From Paraburkholderia diazotrophica (GTDB lineage: Bacteria; Pseudomonadota; Gammaproteobacteria; Burkholderiales; Burkholderiaceae): a stretch of DNA of 64,000 bases. Shown here one piece after another: positions 17,162 through 24,296 of this stretch. Where the stretch lies: positions 1-64,000 of the forward strand of contig NZ_FNYE01000012.1 of the NCBI RefSeq assembly GCF_900108945.1, read 5' to 3'. The translations under genes were made by a program, and so were the position numbers. The notes under the pieces were generated by a model. It ran no database searches. It saw only the letters and a list, made by a program, of their open reading frames with translations, and was not told where the DNA came from. Position 1 is the stretch's first letter. Every line of letters starts with the position of its first letter.

Positions 17162-18628
17162 TCAAAAGGTGTAGGGAAAGCGCACGCCGATTACGTAGTT
17201 CGGCGCGTCGGGCGTCATGCCGATCGACACCGAACCGTTGATCGTCAGATGCCTGTTCACCACATGGTTCAGTCCGAAATTCATCACGGCGGCCGTCGTT
17301 TCGCTGCCCGGCACTTTCACGTAGTCGCCGCCAGGCGCCTTCGTCTTCGACGAGGGCTGCAGCGCGAGCGTGTACGAGATGCTGGCCGAGTCCTTGTCCG
17401 AGAATGCAAGCGCCACGCCCGCCCCGAGCTGGAAGATGTCGCCGAGCTTCACGGTTGCCGGCTGCGTCTGTCCGACCACCGATGAAATGTCGTCGAACGA
17501 GCGCGCGATGTTGTACGTGTAGGAGAGGCTGCCGAACAGCACGACGGGGTCATAGGTCTTGAGCACCGACAAACCCGCCGTGACGTTCCAGAAGCCCGTG
17601 CCCGTGGGCAGCTTCGACGGCGCGACGAGATTCGTGTTATCGGGGTCGAGCTGAACGACCTTGAGGCCGAACGGCGAGGTGCCCGTCGGTGCTTTCACGC
17701 GCAGACTGCCGACGACGTCCGGGATGTTGTTGGTCTCTTTCAGGAACTGGTAGTAGATCCCGAAGTTGACGTCGCCGATCGCATTCGAATTGACGGACGC
17801 ATCGGACAGCGTGTTGGCCGCGCCTCCCGCGCCGCCGACGATGAACTGGCTGTGCCGGTACACATACGGCACGTCGACGTCGACGCTGATGCGGTCCGTC
17901 AGACCGTAGCGCGTGTCGAGATCGGCCATGATCTGGTGCGACTTGGTCTGCCCCAGATTGATGTTGCCGAGGAAAATCGCGTCGAGCGCGAGGAAGCCGG
18001 ACAGTTGCAGCTGGCGGCGGTCGTAGTAGGTATCGCTGATACCCCAGTCCAGCGTCAGCTTGTGATCGAAGAGGGGCGCGTGCTCGCGCTGCACGACGGC
18101 TTCCTCGGCCTGCGTGCGTACGGGCTCGGCAGCCTTCTGCGTCTGGCCGACCGCGCCTTGCGGCAGGCCGGGACCGCTCGCCTGCGCGTTCGGGTTGGTC
18201 GTGCCCGGCGAGCCGCCCGCCGATGCGCCCTCCGGCGCAGGCGGATTGACGGGCACGCCTGTCGCGGTGCCCGTCGCGTTGCCCGGCGCGGGCGCGCCCG
18301 GCGTCACCTGCGCGAGCGGCGGCAGCGGCACGGGCAGGCCGTCGGCGCCCGGCTGCTCGGCGACGGCTTCGCTGCCAGCGGGCGCGCCATAGCCCGGCGC
18401 GCCGCGACCGCGCTGCGCCATTTCCAGATTCGTCACCTGCCGCTCGAGCGACTGGATCTGCCGCTGCTGCTCGTCGACCACGCGCATCAGCGTATTGAGC
18501 CGTTCTTCTAGCGACTGATTGTTGAGCGCCTGCGCGCCCGCTCCCTGCGACAGCGCATACAGCATTGCAGCAGCAGGGATGGCCGCGAGTCGAGCCCGCG
18601 GCCTCCTGCTTGTTGTATTGGTCATCAT
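17162..18628 (-). CDS. FapF-like outer-membrane amyloid export channel (488 aa)
   Basis: A signal peptide (about 1-33, ending GAGAQA) is followed by a coiled coil (about 38-70, with EERLNTLMRVVDEQQRQIQS). A P/G/A-rich linker follows (about 75-185), then a beta-barrel-like C-terminal region of about 290 residues ending in phenylalanine (VRFPYTF), as in outer-membrane proteins. This order (signal, coiled-coil plug, flexible linker, barrel) is that of FapF, the trimeric channel that secretes Fap amyloid in Pseudomonas. The ATG at 18628 has GGGGGA about 7 bases upstream; a start 29 codons earlier lacks a signal-like N-terminus. It comes last among the structural genes, as fapF does. Homology was judged by eye. 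A generic transporter or alpha-amylase-like annotation is what a pipeline might give. Confidence 0.75.
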   Translation of the reverse strand: MMTNTTSRRPRARLAAIPAAAMLYALSQGAGAQALNNQSLEERLNTLMRVVDEQQRQIQSLERQVTNLEMAQRGRGAPGYGAPAGSEAVAEQPGADGLPVPLPPLAQVTPGAPAPGNATGTATGVPVNPPAPEGASAGGSPGTTNPNAQASGPGLPQGAVGQTQKAAEPVRTQAEEAVVQREHAPLFDHKLTLDWGISDTYYDRRQLQLSGFLALDAIFLGNINLGQTKSHQIMADLDTRYGLTDRISVDVDVPYVYRHSQFIVGGAGGAANTLSDASVNSNAIGDVNFGIYYQFLKETNNIPDVVGSLRVKAPTGTSPFGLKVVQLDPDNTNLVAPSKLPTGTGFWNVTAGLSVLKTYDPVVLFGSLSYTYNIARSFDDISSVVGQTQPATVKLGDIFQLGAGVALAFSDKDSASISYTLALQPSSKTKAPGGDYVKVPGSETTAAVMNFGLNHVVNRHLTINGSVSIGMTPDAPNYVIGVRFPYTF

Positions 18629-18725
18629 TGTTGTTCCCCCGGTGAAACTGGCAGCGCGTGGCTGATTCTTGTGCCCGGCGCTGCCGCATTTCGTCGCGAC
18701 TCCTCCTGGTGACATAAAGCTGCCT

Positions 18726-19532
18726 TCATCTCCTTGAACCAGGCGCGTTTTGCAGGGCCTGGAGGACGCCGGCCTGGCGCAGCATCGCGGACGACATCGG
18801 CGCCGTCCGCAATGAAAGCTGCAACTGGTTGGCGACTTGCTGGTTATTGCCTGCGATCTGCAGCAGTTGTGCGATTGCGCCCGCCTGTTGCGCGTTGCCG
18901 GGCACGATGGTTTGCGACGCGATGCCCGCGGGCGTCTGCAGCGCGACGGTCACGCCGCCGTTGCCGAACGCGATGCCCGCCTTGATGGTGCCCGCCGCGT
19001 TCGATGCCGATGCGCTCTGCGCATTCGCGCCGCCCGCCAGCAGTTGCGGATTGTTGTTGAAGTCGATCTGCGCCGTGTTGAAGCCGACGTTGCGATCGCC
19101 CGCTACCTGCGTGACCTGCGATACGCCGTTGACGGAGACGCTTTGTCCGCCGCCGGCGTGGGCATGCGGGTTCGCGCCCGGATTGCCGTGGCCGTCGGTG
19201 ACGCTCGCGCGCGTGTTGACGTTGGCCGTCAGCGCGTTCGCCGCATCGCGCGCGACGGAGAGACTGCCTTGCGCGAGCGCATTCGCGCCGTTCGGCAACT
19301 GCCATTGCGAAAGCACGTTCAATACGAAACCGGAGATCATCTGTCCGCCCGCGCCTTTTCCGGTCTGCTGGGCGAGCACATCGTCCCCGACGCTTTGCCA
19401 CTGGATAGCGGCCGGCGCCACGTCGCGGAACGTCGTCAGGTCCGAGGCGTAGGCGCTGGTCGCGAGGCCGCACGTCGTGGCAAGCAAGATCGCGAGACAC
19501 GTGCGGCCGGGCTGTGAGAGAGAGTGCTTCAT
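18726..19532 (-). CDS. FapE-like exported protein (268 aa)
   Basis: A signal peptide (cleavage near ATSAYA-SD) is followed by an Asn/Gln/Ala/Gly-rich secreted protein with no enzyme motif. Features include GGQMISGFVLNVLSQWQLPN, a His/Gly-rich patch (HAHAGGG) and a Q-rich C-terminal third (IAQLLQIAGNNQQVANQLQL). It sits between the C39 peptidase and channel genes, the position of fapE in Pseudomonas fapABCDEF, and starts 6 bases after the peptidase stop. FapE is a minor fibril-associated component there. The assignment rests mainly on position and composition, so it is tentative. Confidence 0.6.
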   Translation of the reverse strand: MKHSLSQPGRTCLAILLATTCGLATSAYASDLTTFRDVAPAAIQWQSVGDDVLAQQTGKGAGGQMISGFVLNVLSQWQLPNGANALAQGSLSVARDAANALTANVNTRASVTDGHGNPGANPHAHAGGGQSVSVNGVSQVTQVAGDRNVGFNTAQIDFNNNPQLLAGGANAQSASASNAAGTIKAGIAFGNGGVTVALQTPAGIASQTIVPGNAQQAGAIAQLLQIAGNNQQVANQLQLSLRTAPMSSAMLRQAGVLQALQNAPGSRR

Positions 19533-19538
19533 GGGTGG

Positions 19539-20258
19539 TCAGAACAGGTCTGCCTTGATCAAGCCGTATTCGACAAAGGGAGTCGCGGCCGTCCCGTTGG
19601 CGAGCGCGCGCTCGCGCAAACGCAGCGCCAGCGACTCGTTGTCCTGCAACAGCGGGGAATCCTCCCTGAACGGTTTCCCGACGACTGCGAACACGAGCCC
19701 GTTCCACGTCTTCGCGAAGTCCTCCTCGAGCAGGATGCGATTGCCGAGGGCAGGGTCCGCGATGAAGATGCGACCGTCCTGCGCGTGCTTGACGATCACG
19801 AAGTGCTCGTAGCCGTCGATGTTCATCAGAACCATGACGGGGATCTGGAGGTGATACAGCGCGTCCGTGTTGACCCTGAAGCCGCGCCCGCGCAGGCCGA
19901 TCGTCTCGACGAACTTCTTCATGTCGAGCATCGAGAAGCCGTTCTTGACCACTACTTCCGGCGTGGAGAACACCATCATCCGGCGGATCAGCTCCGTCTC
20001 GGGGATGTCGATCCCGTAGCCGTACTTGAGCAGGGTCGCGAGCGCCGCCGCGCCGCAGCTGTAGTCGAACTGCTGGCTGACGATATGGCGGTACCGGAGC
20101 TCCCTCATCGAATGCACCGTTTTGGTTAGCGGAACACCTGCGAGGGTAGACGTGTCGATGCTCGCCTGTGCGTGCCCTGTCGCACACATCGCGCAAGTTG
20201 CGAACGCAACGGCAGCATCGGCGAATCGAAACGCCGGATACCGGTCGAACCGGGACAT
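19539..20258 (-). CDS. FapD-like C39 family cysteine peptidase (239 aa)
   Basis: An exported papain-like peptidase of the C39 group, without the ABC transporter usually fused to bacteriocin-processing C39 enzymes. A signal peptide (about 1-32, ending ATGHAQA) precedes the catalytic cysteine in QQFDYSCGAAALATLLKYG. The catalytic histidine is in GYEHFVIVKHA and the aspartate in IFIADPALG. All three are intact. It lies between an amyloid-repeat gene and the FapE-like gene, exactly as fapD does. Its ribosome binding site AGGAGA is part of a dispersed repeat that also precedes the ArsR-type gene at 30.6 kb. In Pseudomonas, FapD is required for Fap export and processing; the substrate here is unknown. 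Confidence 0.82.
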   Translation of the reverse strand: MSRFDRYPAFRFADAAVAFATCAMCATGHAQASIDTSTLAGVPLTKTVHSMRELRYRHIVSQQFDYSCGAAALATLLKYGYGIDIPETELIRRMMVFSTPEVVVKNGFSMLDMKKFVETIGLRGRGFRVNTDALYHLQIPVMVLMNIDGYEHFVIVKHAQDGRIFIADPALGNRILLEEDFAKTWNGLVFAVVGKPFREDSPLLQDNESLALRLRERALANGTAATPFVEYGLIKADLF

Positions 20259-20263
20259 GCTGG

Positions 20264-20425
20264 TCTCCTGTCGACCCGGGTTAGCGCTTCAGCTTTCGGC
20301 TAGAGTGAGTGGTTTGGCTGTCGGCTGGCGTTAGTGCTTTAGCACTTACGCGAGCCCCACGCAGAGCGCTCACTCCAGCGTCATGCAGAGCACTTACCGG
20401 GTCCCATGCACAGCGGTCGACCAGA
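20264..20425. repeat. Dispersed palindromic repeat, copy A, carrying the fapD-like ribosome binding site
   Basis: This stretch is related to 30620-30775. Shared blocks are TCTCCTGTCGACC (20264-20276), TTAGCGCTT-AGCT, CTGTCGGCTGG (20318-20328) and TTAGCACTTAC (20339-20349). The last two have the same 21-base offset in both copies. It includes a hairpin (TTAGTGCTTTAGCAC) and several CCCATGCA-type motifs. On the minus strand the element ends in GGTCGACAGGAGA, which is the Shine-Dalgarno of the downstream gene, five bases from its ATG. Confidence 0.85.
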
Positions 20426-20561
20426 GCCGGCATGTCGGCGGGATTGGAGCCTGGGTGTCCGCTCCCGTCGCATGCGTGCGCTGGTCCCATGCAACATCGC
20501 TGCTGCCAGGTCGCGCCGGCGGCTGATTAGGCCGCCGGTGCATCCCCTTATGGCTGCTTTT
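20426..20561. other. Spacer between the fapC-like gene and repeat copy A
   Basis: Rest of the 303-base gap inside the Fap-like operon. It contains a GGCCGCCGG-rich patch and TGGCTGCTTTTTTAGTGG near the fapC-like stop. No gene, and no clear terminator reading on the minus strand, was seen. Confidence 0.4.
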
Positions 20562-21953
20562 TTAGTGGCTCGTGTTCATCGAAGCGATTGCGAGGCCGTT
20601 GTGCTGCACGTTGCCCGCGCCGCCCGCGATGTTCACGCCGATGTTGCCGGTCGCGTGGCTCAGCGCGCCCGCGCCGAGCATCGCCGTGCCTTCGAACGAA
20701 CCGTGGAACGACACGCCCGCCGACTGCGACGATTCATCCGTGGCGACCATCGCCGCGCTGGCATGATTGCGCGAGACCGTCGACGTCGAAGCGGCCATAC
20801 TGTTGTTCTGCACGTTGCTGATGCCCGACGCGACGTTCACGCCGACGTTGCCCGATGCGTACTGCAGCGAGTTGTCACCGACCGATGCGTTCACCTTGAA
20901 GTTGTTGATGTTCGCGTGGCCACCCGAGCTCTGGTTGTTGAAGACCTGTGCGTTACCGAACACATTGCCGGCATCGACGGAAGCGAGCGCGGCGTCGTTG
21001 CTCTGCGCGTTGTTCACGCCTTCCGCGATGTTCACGCCGATGTTGCCGCTGACGTTCTGCGCGGCGTTCGCACCCGTCGTCGCCGTCAGGTTGCCCGCCT
21101 TCTGCGTGTTGATGTGCTCGGTGACCCTGCCGTACACGTCGACATCCGTCCTGTCTACCGTCGAGCTGAAGCCCCATTGCGCCGCTACGCTGTCGTGGCT
21201 GCTCGACCTTTCGACTTCATAGCCGCTCGACTGCTCGCGGAAGGCCTGATAACCGGAACCCTGGTTGGCCTTGTAGCCCCACACCGCGCCCTGGCCCGAG
21301 CCTTCCACCGCGCCGAATGCACCCGACAGGTGGTTGCTGTTGCTGTAGCTGGATTCGTTGTAGCCGGCGGAGAAGCCGCCTTGCACATGCGCTTCGCCGA
21401 AGCCGAAGTGCGGGGTGTTGAACGACGCGTACTGATAGCTGCCGCCCGCATGGCCGCCTGCCGAAATATGGCCGCCGGCGTTCTGGCTGTCATGGCTGAA
21501 GCTGCCGTTGATCTCGGATGCATGGGCGCTGAACTCATAGCCGCCGCCCTTGATCGAGCTGCTCTGATTCGCGTACTTGTAGCTGGACGATTCCTGGAAG
21601 CCCTGGGCGCCATACGCCGACGACGAGTGCGACGTCGACACGGAAGCCCACGCGTAGCCGCCGCCCTTCACTGAGTCGTAGCTGTTGTTGATACGCGTCG
21701 TGATGCTGCCCGACGTGTACGACTGCGCGTTCGGGCTCAGCGATGCGTTCGCGTACGCATGCTGCGTGTTGTTGACGACGGCGCCCGCCGTGCTGGAGAC
21801 GCCCACGCAGCCGAACAGCGTGACGAATCCTTCGATGCCGACGGCTTCGCCCACCAGCGTCGCGTTGAAGATGAACGGGTTCTTCAGCGGGCTCGCGAAG
21901 GCGCTGGAGGAAGCGGCTGCGAGGACGGCTGCTGCAATGAGAGTGCGCTTCAT
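20562..21953 (-). CDS. FapC-like repeat-bearing amyloid candidate (463 aa)
   Basis: A signal peptide (1-20, ASSSAFA-SP) is followed by a Ser/Gly/Asn/Tyr-rich secreted protein. The C-terminal third holds three imperfect repeats of about 29 residues (297-325, 362-390, 430-458). Each has the core GN(I/V)GVN(I/V)AxGxxNxQxN and alternating A/S segments, separated by longer linkers. Three imperfect Asn/Gln-containing repeats split by linkers is the FapC/FapB fibrillin design. The middle region carries SVKGGGY and SIKGGGY short repeats (94-100, 133-139). There is one cysteine (49), whereas Pseudomonas FapC has a C-terminal CxxC, absent here. It is the largest secreted protein of the operon and sits just before the C39 peptidase. 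Pipelines often label such proteins adhesin or heme utilization; I see no heme-binding evidence. Confidence 0.75.
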   Translation of the reverse strand: MKRTLIAAAVLAAASSSAFASPLKNPFIFNATLVGEAVGIEGFVTLFGCVGVSSTAGAVVNNTQHAYANASLSPNAQSYTSGSITTRINNSYDSVKGGGYAWASVSTSHSSSAYGAQGFQESSSYKYANQSSSIKGGGYEFSAHASEINGSFSHDSQNAGGHISAGGHAGGSYQYASFNTPHFGFGEAHVQGGFSAGYNESSYSNSNHLSGAFGAVEGSGQGAVWGYKANQGSGYQAFREQSSGYEVERSSSHDSVAAQWGFSSTVDRTDVDVYGRVTEHINTQKAGNLTATTGANAAQNVSGNIGVNIAEGVNNAQSNDAALASVDAGNVFGNAQVFNNQSSGGHANINNFKVNASVGDNSLQYASGNVGVNVASGISNVQNNSMAASTSTVSRNHASAAMVATDESSQSAGVSFHGSFEGTAMLGAGALSHATGNIGVNIAGGAGNVQHNGLAIASMNTSH

Positions 21954-21981
21954 GTTTCGCTCCGATACTCGTTGTGGTCAG

Positions 21982-22650
21982 TTAGAAAAGAGTGCCCGCC
22001 GGGGGACGGAGCACAAAACTGTTTGCCGTGGCATTACCGGCGCCGGCAGTCTGGTTGATCTGCACGATTCCGTTGACGCTCTTGAAGGCGTCGTTGGAGA
22101 TGCTGGTCTCGCGCACGGTTTGGACCCCGATGGCTTGACCCTGACCGCCGTTCTTCGCGGCCGCCGCGGACAGCACGCCATCCGAGACAGCCTCGACTCC
22201 AGGCGCCGCAGTGCCGAGCTGCACACTGTTGCGCTGGAGATTCCCTGCGCCCGCAGATTGGTTCACCATCACCGCTCCGGACGTATTCGAAAATGCATTG
22301 CCGTTGATCGACGCGCGCGCGTTCGGCACGCGGGCCCGCGCGCCGGCGCTCTGGATGCTGGCGTTGTCGTTGCCGGCGGCGTTGCCGTTCGAGATCGTCA
22401 ACTGGTTGAGCTGCGCGTTGTTCAGCCCCGCCGTCTGGTTGACCGCGAGCGCGCCCGTCACGCCGACGGCTGCGCCCGTCGCGATGTCAGCGTCGCCCGT
22501 CACGCGCGCTGCCTGTTGTTGCATCTGTTGCGGCATCTGTTGCGCGCACGCGGCGTGCATTGCTGCGAGCCCGGCGAGCGCGAAGGCCGCTTCGCAGGCG
22601 AGCGCCGGGATGCGCCGGAGCGGCAATGGCGAACGGAAGAGCGCGGTCAT
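21982..22650 (-). CDS. FapB-like repeat protein, second amyloid candidate (222 aa)
   Basis: An N-terminal export signal (about 1-36) and a Q-rich start (QQMPQQMQQQ) are followed by three imperfect repeats at 65-87, 124-146 and 193-214. Their core is G(A/I)(L/V)xxNQ(T/S)AGxxNxxxN, as in GALAVNQTAGLNNAQLN and GAVMVNQSAGAGNLQRN. This resembles the larger downstream repeat protein but has a distinct VNQ(T/S)AG signature. It occupies the fapB position before fapC, where Pseudomonas FapB acts as a minor nucleating fibrillin. It overlaps the preceding gene by ATGA and lies 28 bases before the fapC-like ATG, so it is tightly within the operon. Amyloid formation is inferred, not shown. Confidence 0.7.
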   Translation of the reverse strand: MTALFRSPLPLRRIPALACEAAFALAGLAAMHAACAQQMPQQMQQQAARVTGDADIATGAAVGVTGALAVNQTAGLNNAQLNQLTISNGNAAGNDNASIQSAGARARVPNARASINGNAFSNTSGAVMVNQSAGAGNLQRNSVQLGTAAPGVEAVSDGVLSAAAAKNGGQGQAIGVQTVRETSISNDAFKSVNGIVQINQTAGAGNATANSFVLRPPAGTLF

Positions 22651-23162
22651 TTGTTGAGCCCTCCGAGCGCGCCGCCCAGCGCCGTCGAGAGCGGCGCGAG
22701 CGCGCCCGTCACCGACGCCGAGATGCTGCCGCCGAGCCCCGGCGCCGGTTGCCCGATGCCACCGGAGTTGAGCGCGACGTTGTTGTTCGTCGTGTTGCCC
22801 GTCAGGATGCGTGTGACGGCCTGCAGCCCCGCGTTGCCCGCGACGTTCCTGTCGAGACCCGTCGAGCCGTGCGCGTTGGTCAGGTCGGCGTCCGAGGCGA
22901 CTTGCGCCATCGTCGGGTTGAAGGTGTTGGCGGGGAACGTCGAGACACGCGAGGTCACGGGGTCCTGATCCCTCGGCACCGGGTTATACGCGATGCGCGG
23001 CGTGATTTCCCTCTCGACGACGATATCGCCGGGATTCACGACCTGCGCGGCTGCGACGCCCGCGAATCCGGCAGCGGATGCGCCGACGAATGCGCCGACA
23101 AGCGCAGCCAGGGTTGTCGCGCGCGTTGCGCGGCTGTACCGCGTCCCCAATGAAGCGATCAT
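22647..23162 (-). CDS. Small exported protein of the Fap-like operon (171 aa)
   Basis: Not recognised as any named family. The ATG at 23162 has GGGAG about 9 bases upstream. The protein has a hydrophobic export signal (about residues 15-38, ending VAAAQ), a charged segment (GDIVVEREITPRIAYNP), an Asn-rich centre (TGNTTNNNVALNSGGIG) and a Gly/Ala-rich C-terminus (LGGALGGLNK). The Asn/Gly-rich half resembles the operon's secreted components. Its stop overlaps the start of the fapB-like gene, so the two are co-translated. It could be an extra fibril component or a FapA-like chaperone; the six-gene Pseudomonas operon has no obvious counterpart in addition to the first gene. Confidence 0.65.
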   Translation of the reverse strand: MIASLGTRYSRATRATTLAALVGAFVGASAAGFAGVAAAQVVNPGDIVVEREITPRIAYNPVPRDQDPVTSRVSTFPANTFNPTMAQVASDADLTNAHGSTGLDRNVAGNAGLQAVTRILTGNTTNNNVALNSGGIGQPAPGLGGSISASVTGALAPLSTALGGALGGLNK

Positions 23163-23249
23163 TTTGCGTGCTCCCGATACGGAGTCCGAAACACTTTGCA
23201 TGGTCTTCGTTGCGCCTGTGATGCTGCGGGTGGTGTCTTGCTGCTTTTC

Positions 23250-23750
23250 CTACTTCCGCTGGTAGTTCGCTACGTTGCCTTGCGCGGCGCGTGCGGCGTC
23301 GACGGGGATGGGCAGCGGCGACGGCGGCGCGATCTCGTCCCACAGCGTCACGGCATTGCCGCGTGTCAGCTGCGGCGTCGCCGCGACCATCACCATGCCT
23401 GCCGCGCCGCCACGCTGACGCGAGAGCACCTGGTCGTCGAGCGCAACGGTGCTCGTCGGCGTGCCGTCGTCGGGCTCGTCGATGACCTGCGCGCGTGTCG
23501 ACTCATCTTCCGCTGCCGTTGCCGCTTCCGCTTCCGCTTCCGGTCCCGTACCGACATTGGCGGTGGCCGCAAACGTTTCATTCGCGGAATCGGGCGCCGG
23601 TTGCGCTGCCGTTGCGAGCGGCTCGAGCGTGACGGATTCCTGCGCGCTTACGCCTGCGGGGAGCGCGACGAGAGCGAGCGCGACGCACAGGGCCGCGCTG
23701 GCTGGCAGTCGCCGGATCGTGCTCGAGTCGATGCCGAAAACGGGTCGCAT
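23250..23750 (-). CDS. First gene of the Fap-like operon, exported protein with double-glycine-like motif (166 aa)
   Basis: Start ATG at 23750 with AAGGAGA 6 bases upstream; an open frame extends further back but would run through the sigma-54 promoter. A signal peptide (about 1-36, ALPAGVSAQ) is followed by an acidic, Ala/Glu-rich middle and a C-terminal third with LDDQVLSRQRGGAAG (104-118). The LxxxxLxxxxGG spacing there resembles the leader motif cut by C39 peptidases, and the operon encodes a C39-like enzyme. By position it corresponds to fapA, the chaperone-like first gene in Pseudomonas, but sequence similarity could not be tested. Function unproven. Confidence 0.65.
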   Translation of the reverse strand: MRPVFGIDSSTIRRLPASAALCVALALVALPAGVSAQESVTLEPLATAAQPAPDSANETFAATANVGTGPEAEAEAATAAEDESTRAQVIDEPDDGTPTSTVALDDQVLSRQRGGAAGMVMVAATPQLTRGNAVTLWDEIAPPSPLPIPVDAARAAQGNVANYQRK

Positions 23751-23776
23751 GATGTCTCTCCTTGGTGCGGGAGATT

Positions 23777-23793
23777 TAGCGAAACGTGTGCCA
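23777..23793 (-). promoter_or_regulatory. Sigma-54 (-24/-12) promoter of the Fap-like operon
   Basis: On the minus strand the sequence is TGGCACACGTTTCGCTA. GG (23792-23791) and GC (23780-23779) are separated by exactly 10 bases, matching TGGCAC-N5-TTGC with one change (TCGC). Transcription would start near 23767, leaving a leader of about 17 bases that contains AAGGAGA before the ATG at 23750. Two sigma-54 activators flank the operon, which supports the call. Confidence 0.82.
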
Positions 23794-23868
23794 TCCGTGC
23801 GAACCCATTGATGCGATTGGTCCGCCCAAAATCGATCCGGCGCCCGTTGCTGAAAATCGGCCGTAAAC

Positions 23869-23884
23869 GTTTCAGGTCTGAAAC
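23869..23884. promoter_or_regulatory. Perfect palindrome, candidate activator site upstream of the sigma-54 promoter
   Basis: GTTTCAG-GT-CTGAAAC has 7-bp arms around a 2-base spacer. It is centred about 110 bases upstream of the predicted transcription start, the usual distance for an enhancer bound by an AAA+ activator with a Fis-type DNA-binding domain. Which of the two VpsR-like proteins would bind is unknown. Confidence 0.45.
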
Positions 23885-24296
23885 CTCGCAAAAAACACGC
23901 GGATTTCAAATCGGTGCGTTAAATGCAACGCCACGGGAGTCCGTTGATAAAAAAGTATGGTGAATGCGCTTCCAGGCGAATTAATCGGGTCCCAATGAGA
24001 TTGCCTGGCAGCCGCAAACCCTTGTCGCACAAGGCCGGACGATTTAATTCGCATATTTGTTTTCGACGGCTCGCGCGTATAGTAAGCTCTCATCCACAGC
24101 ACACGATTTTAAAAAGCCCACTACTGGGTCGTTTCAATACACGCGCCGTTTTCGGGGATCAGCTGTCCGTACGGAATGGAATGGCCGTTCGGTTTTCGCC
24201 GTTTGCGAATCCCGTGCGAATAGGCGTGCCTGAAAGCTAAATACAGATCAGCACATGCCGTCATCCTTAACGTTCGTTGACGAGAGGATCTGAATA
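23885..24296. other. Rest of the divergent region before the second VpsR-like gene
   Basis: About 410 bases, notably richer in A and T than the surroundings (for example around 23940-23990 and 24040-24110). TATAGT at 24078-24083 could be a -10 for the plus-strand activator, but no convincing -35 accompanies it. No coding frame on either strand looks real. Confidence 0.4.

Noticed and set aside
20562..21953. Heme-utilization adhesin function for the large repeat protein
   Set aside because: No heme-binding motif or TonB/receptor context is visible; the repeats and neighbours fit a Fap fibrillin better.
24223..24237. GG...GC pair resembling a sigma-54 promoter before the divergent VpsR-like gene
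   Set aside because: The spacing between GG and GC is 11 rather than 10 bases and the TGGCAC/TTGC context is absent.
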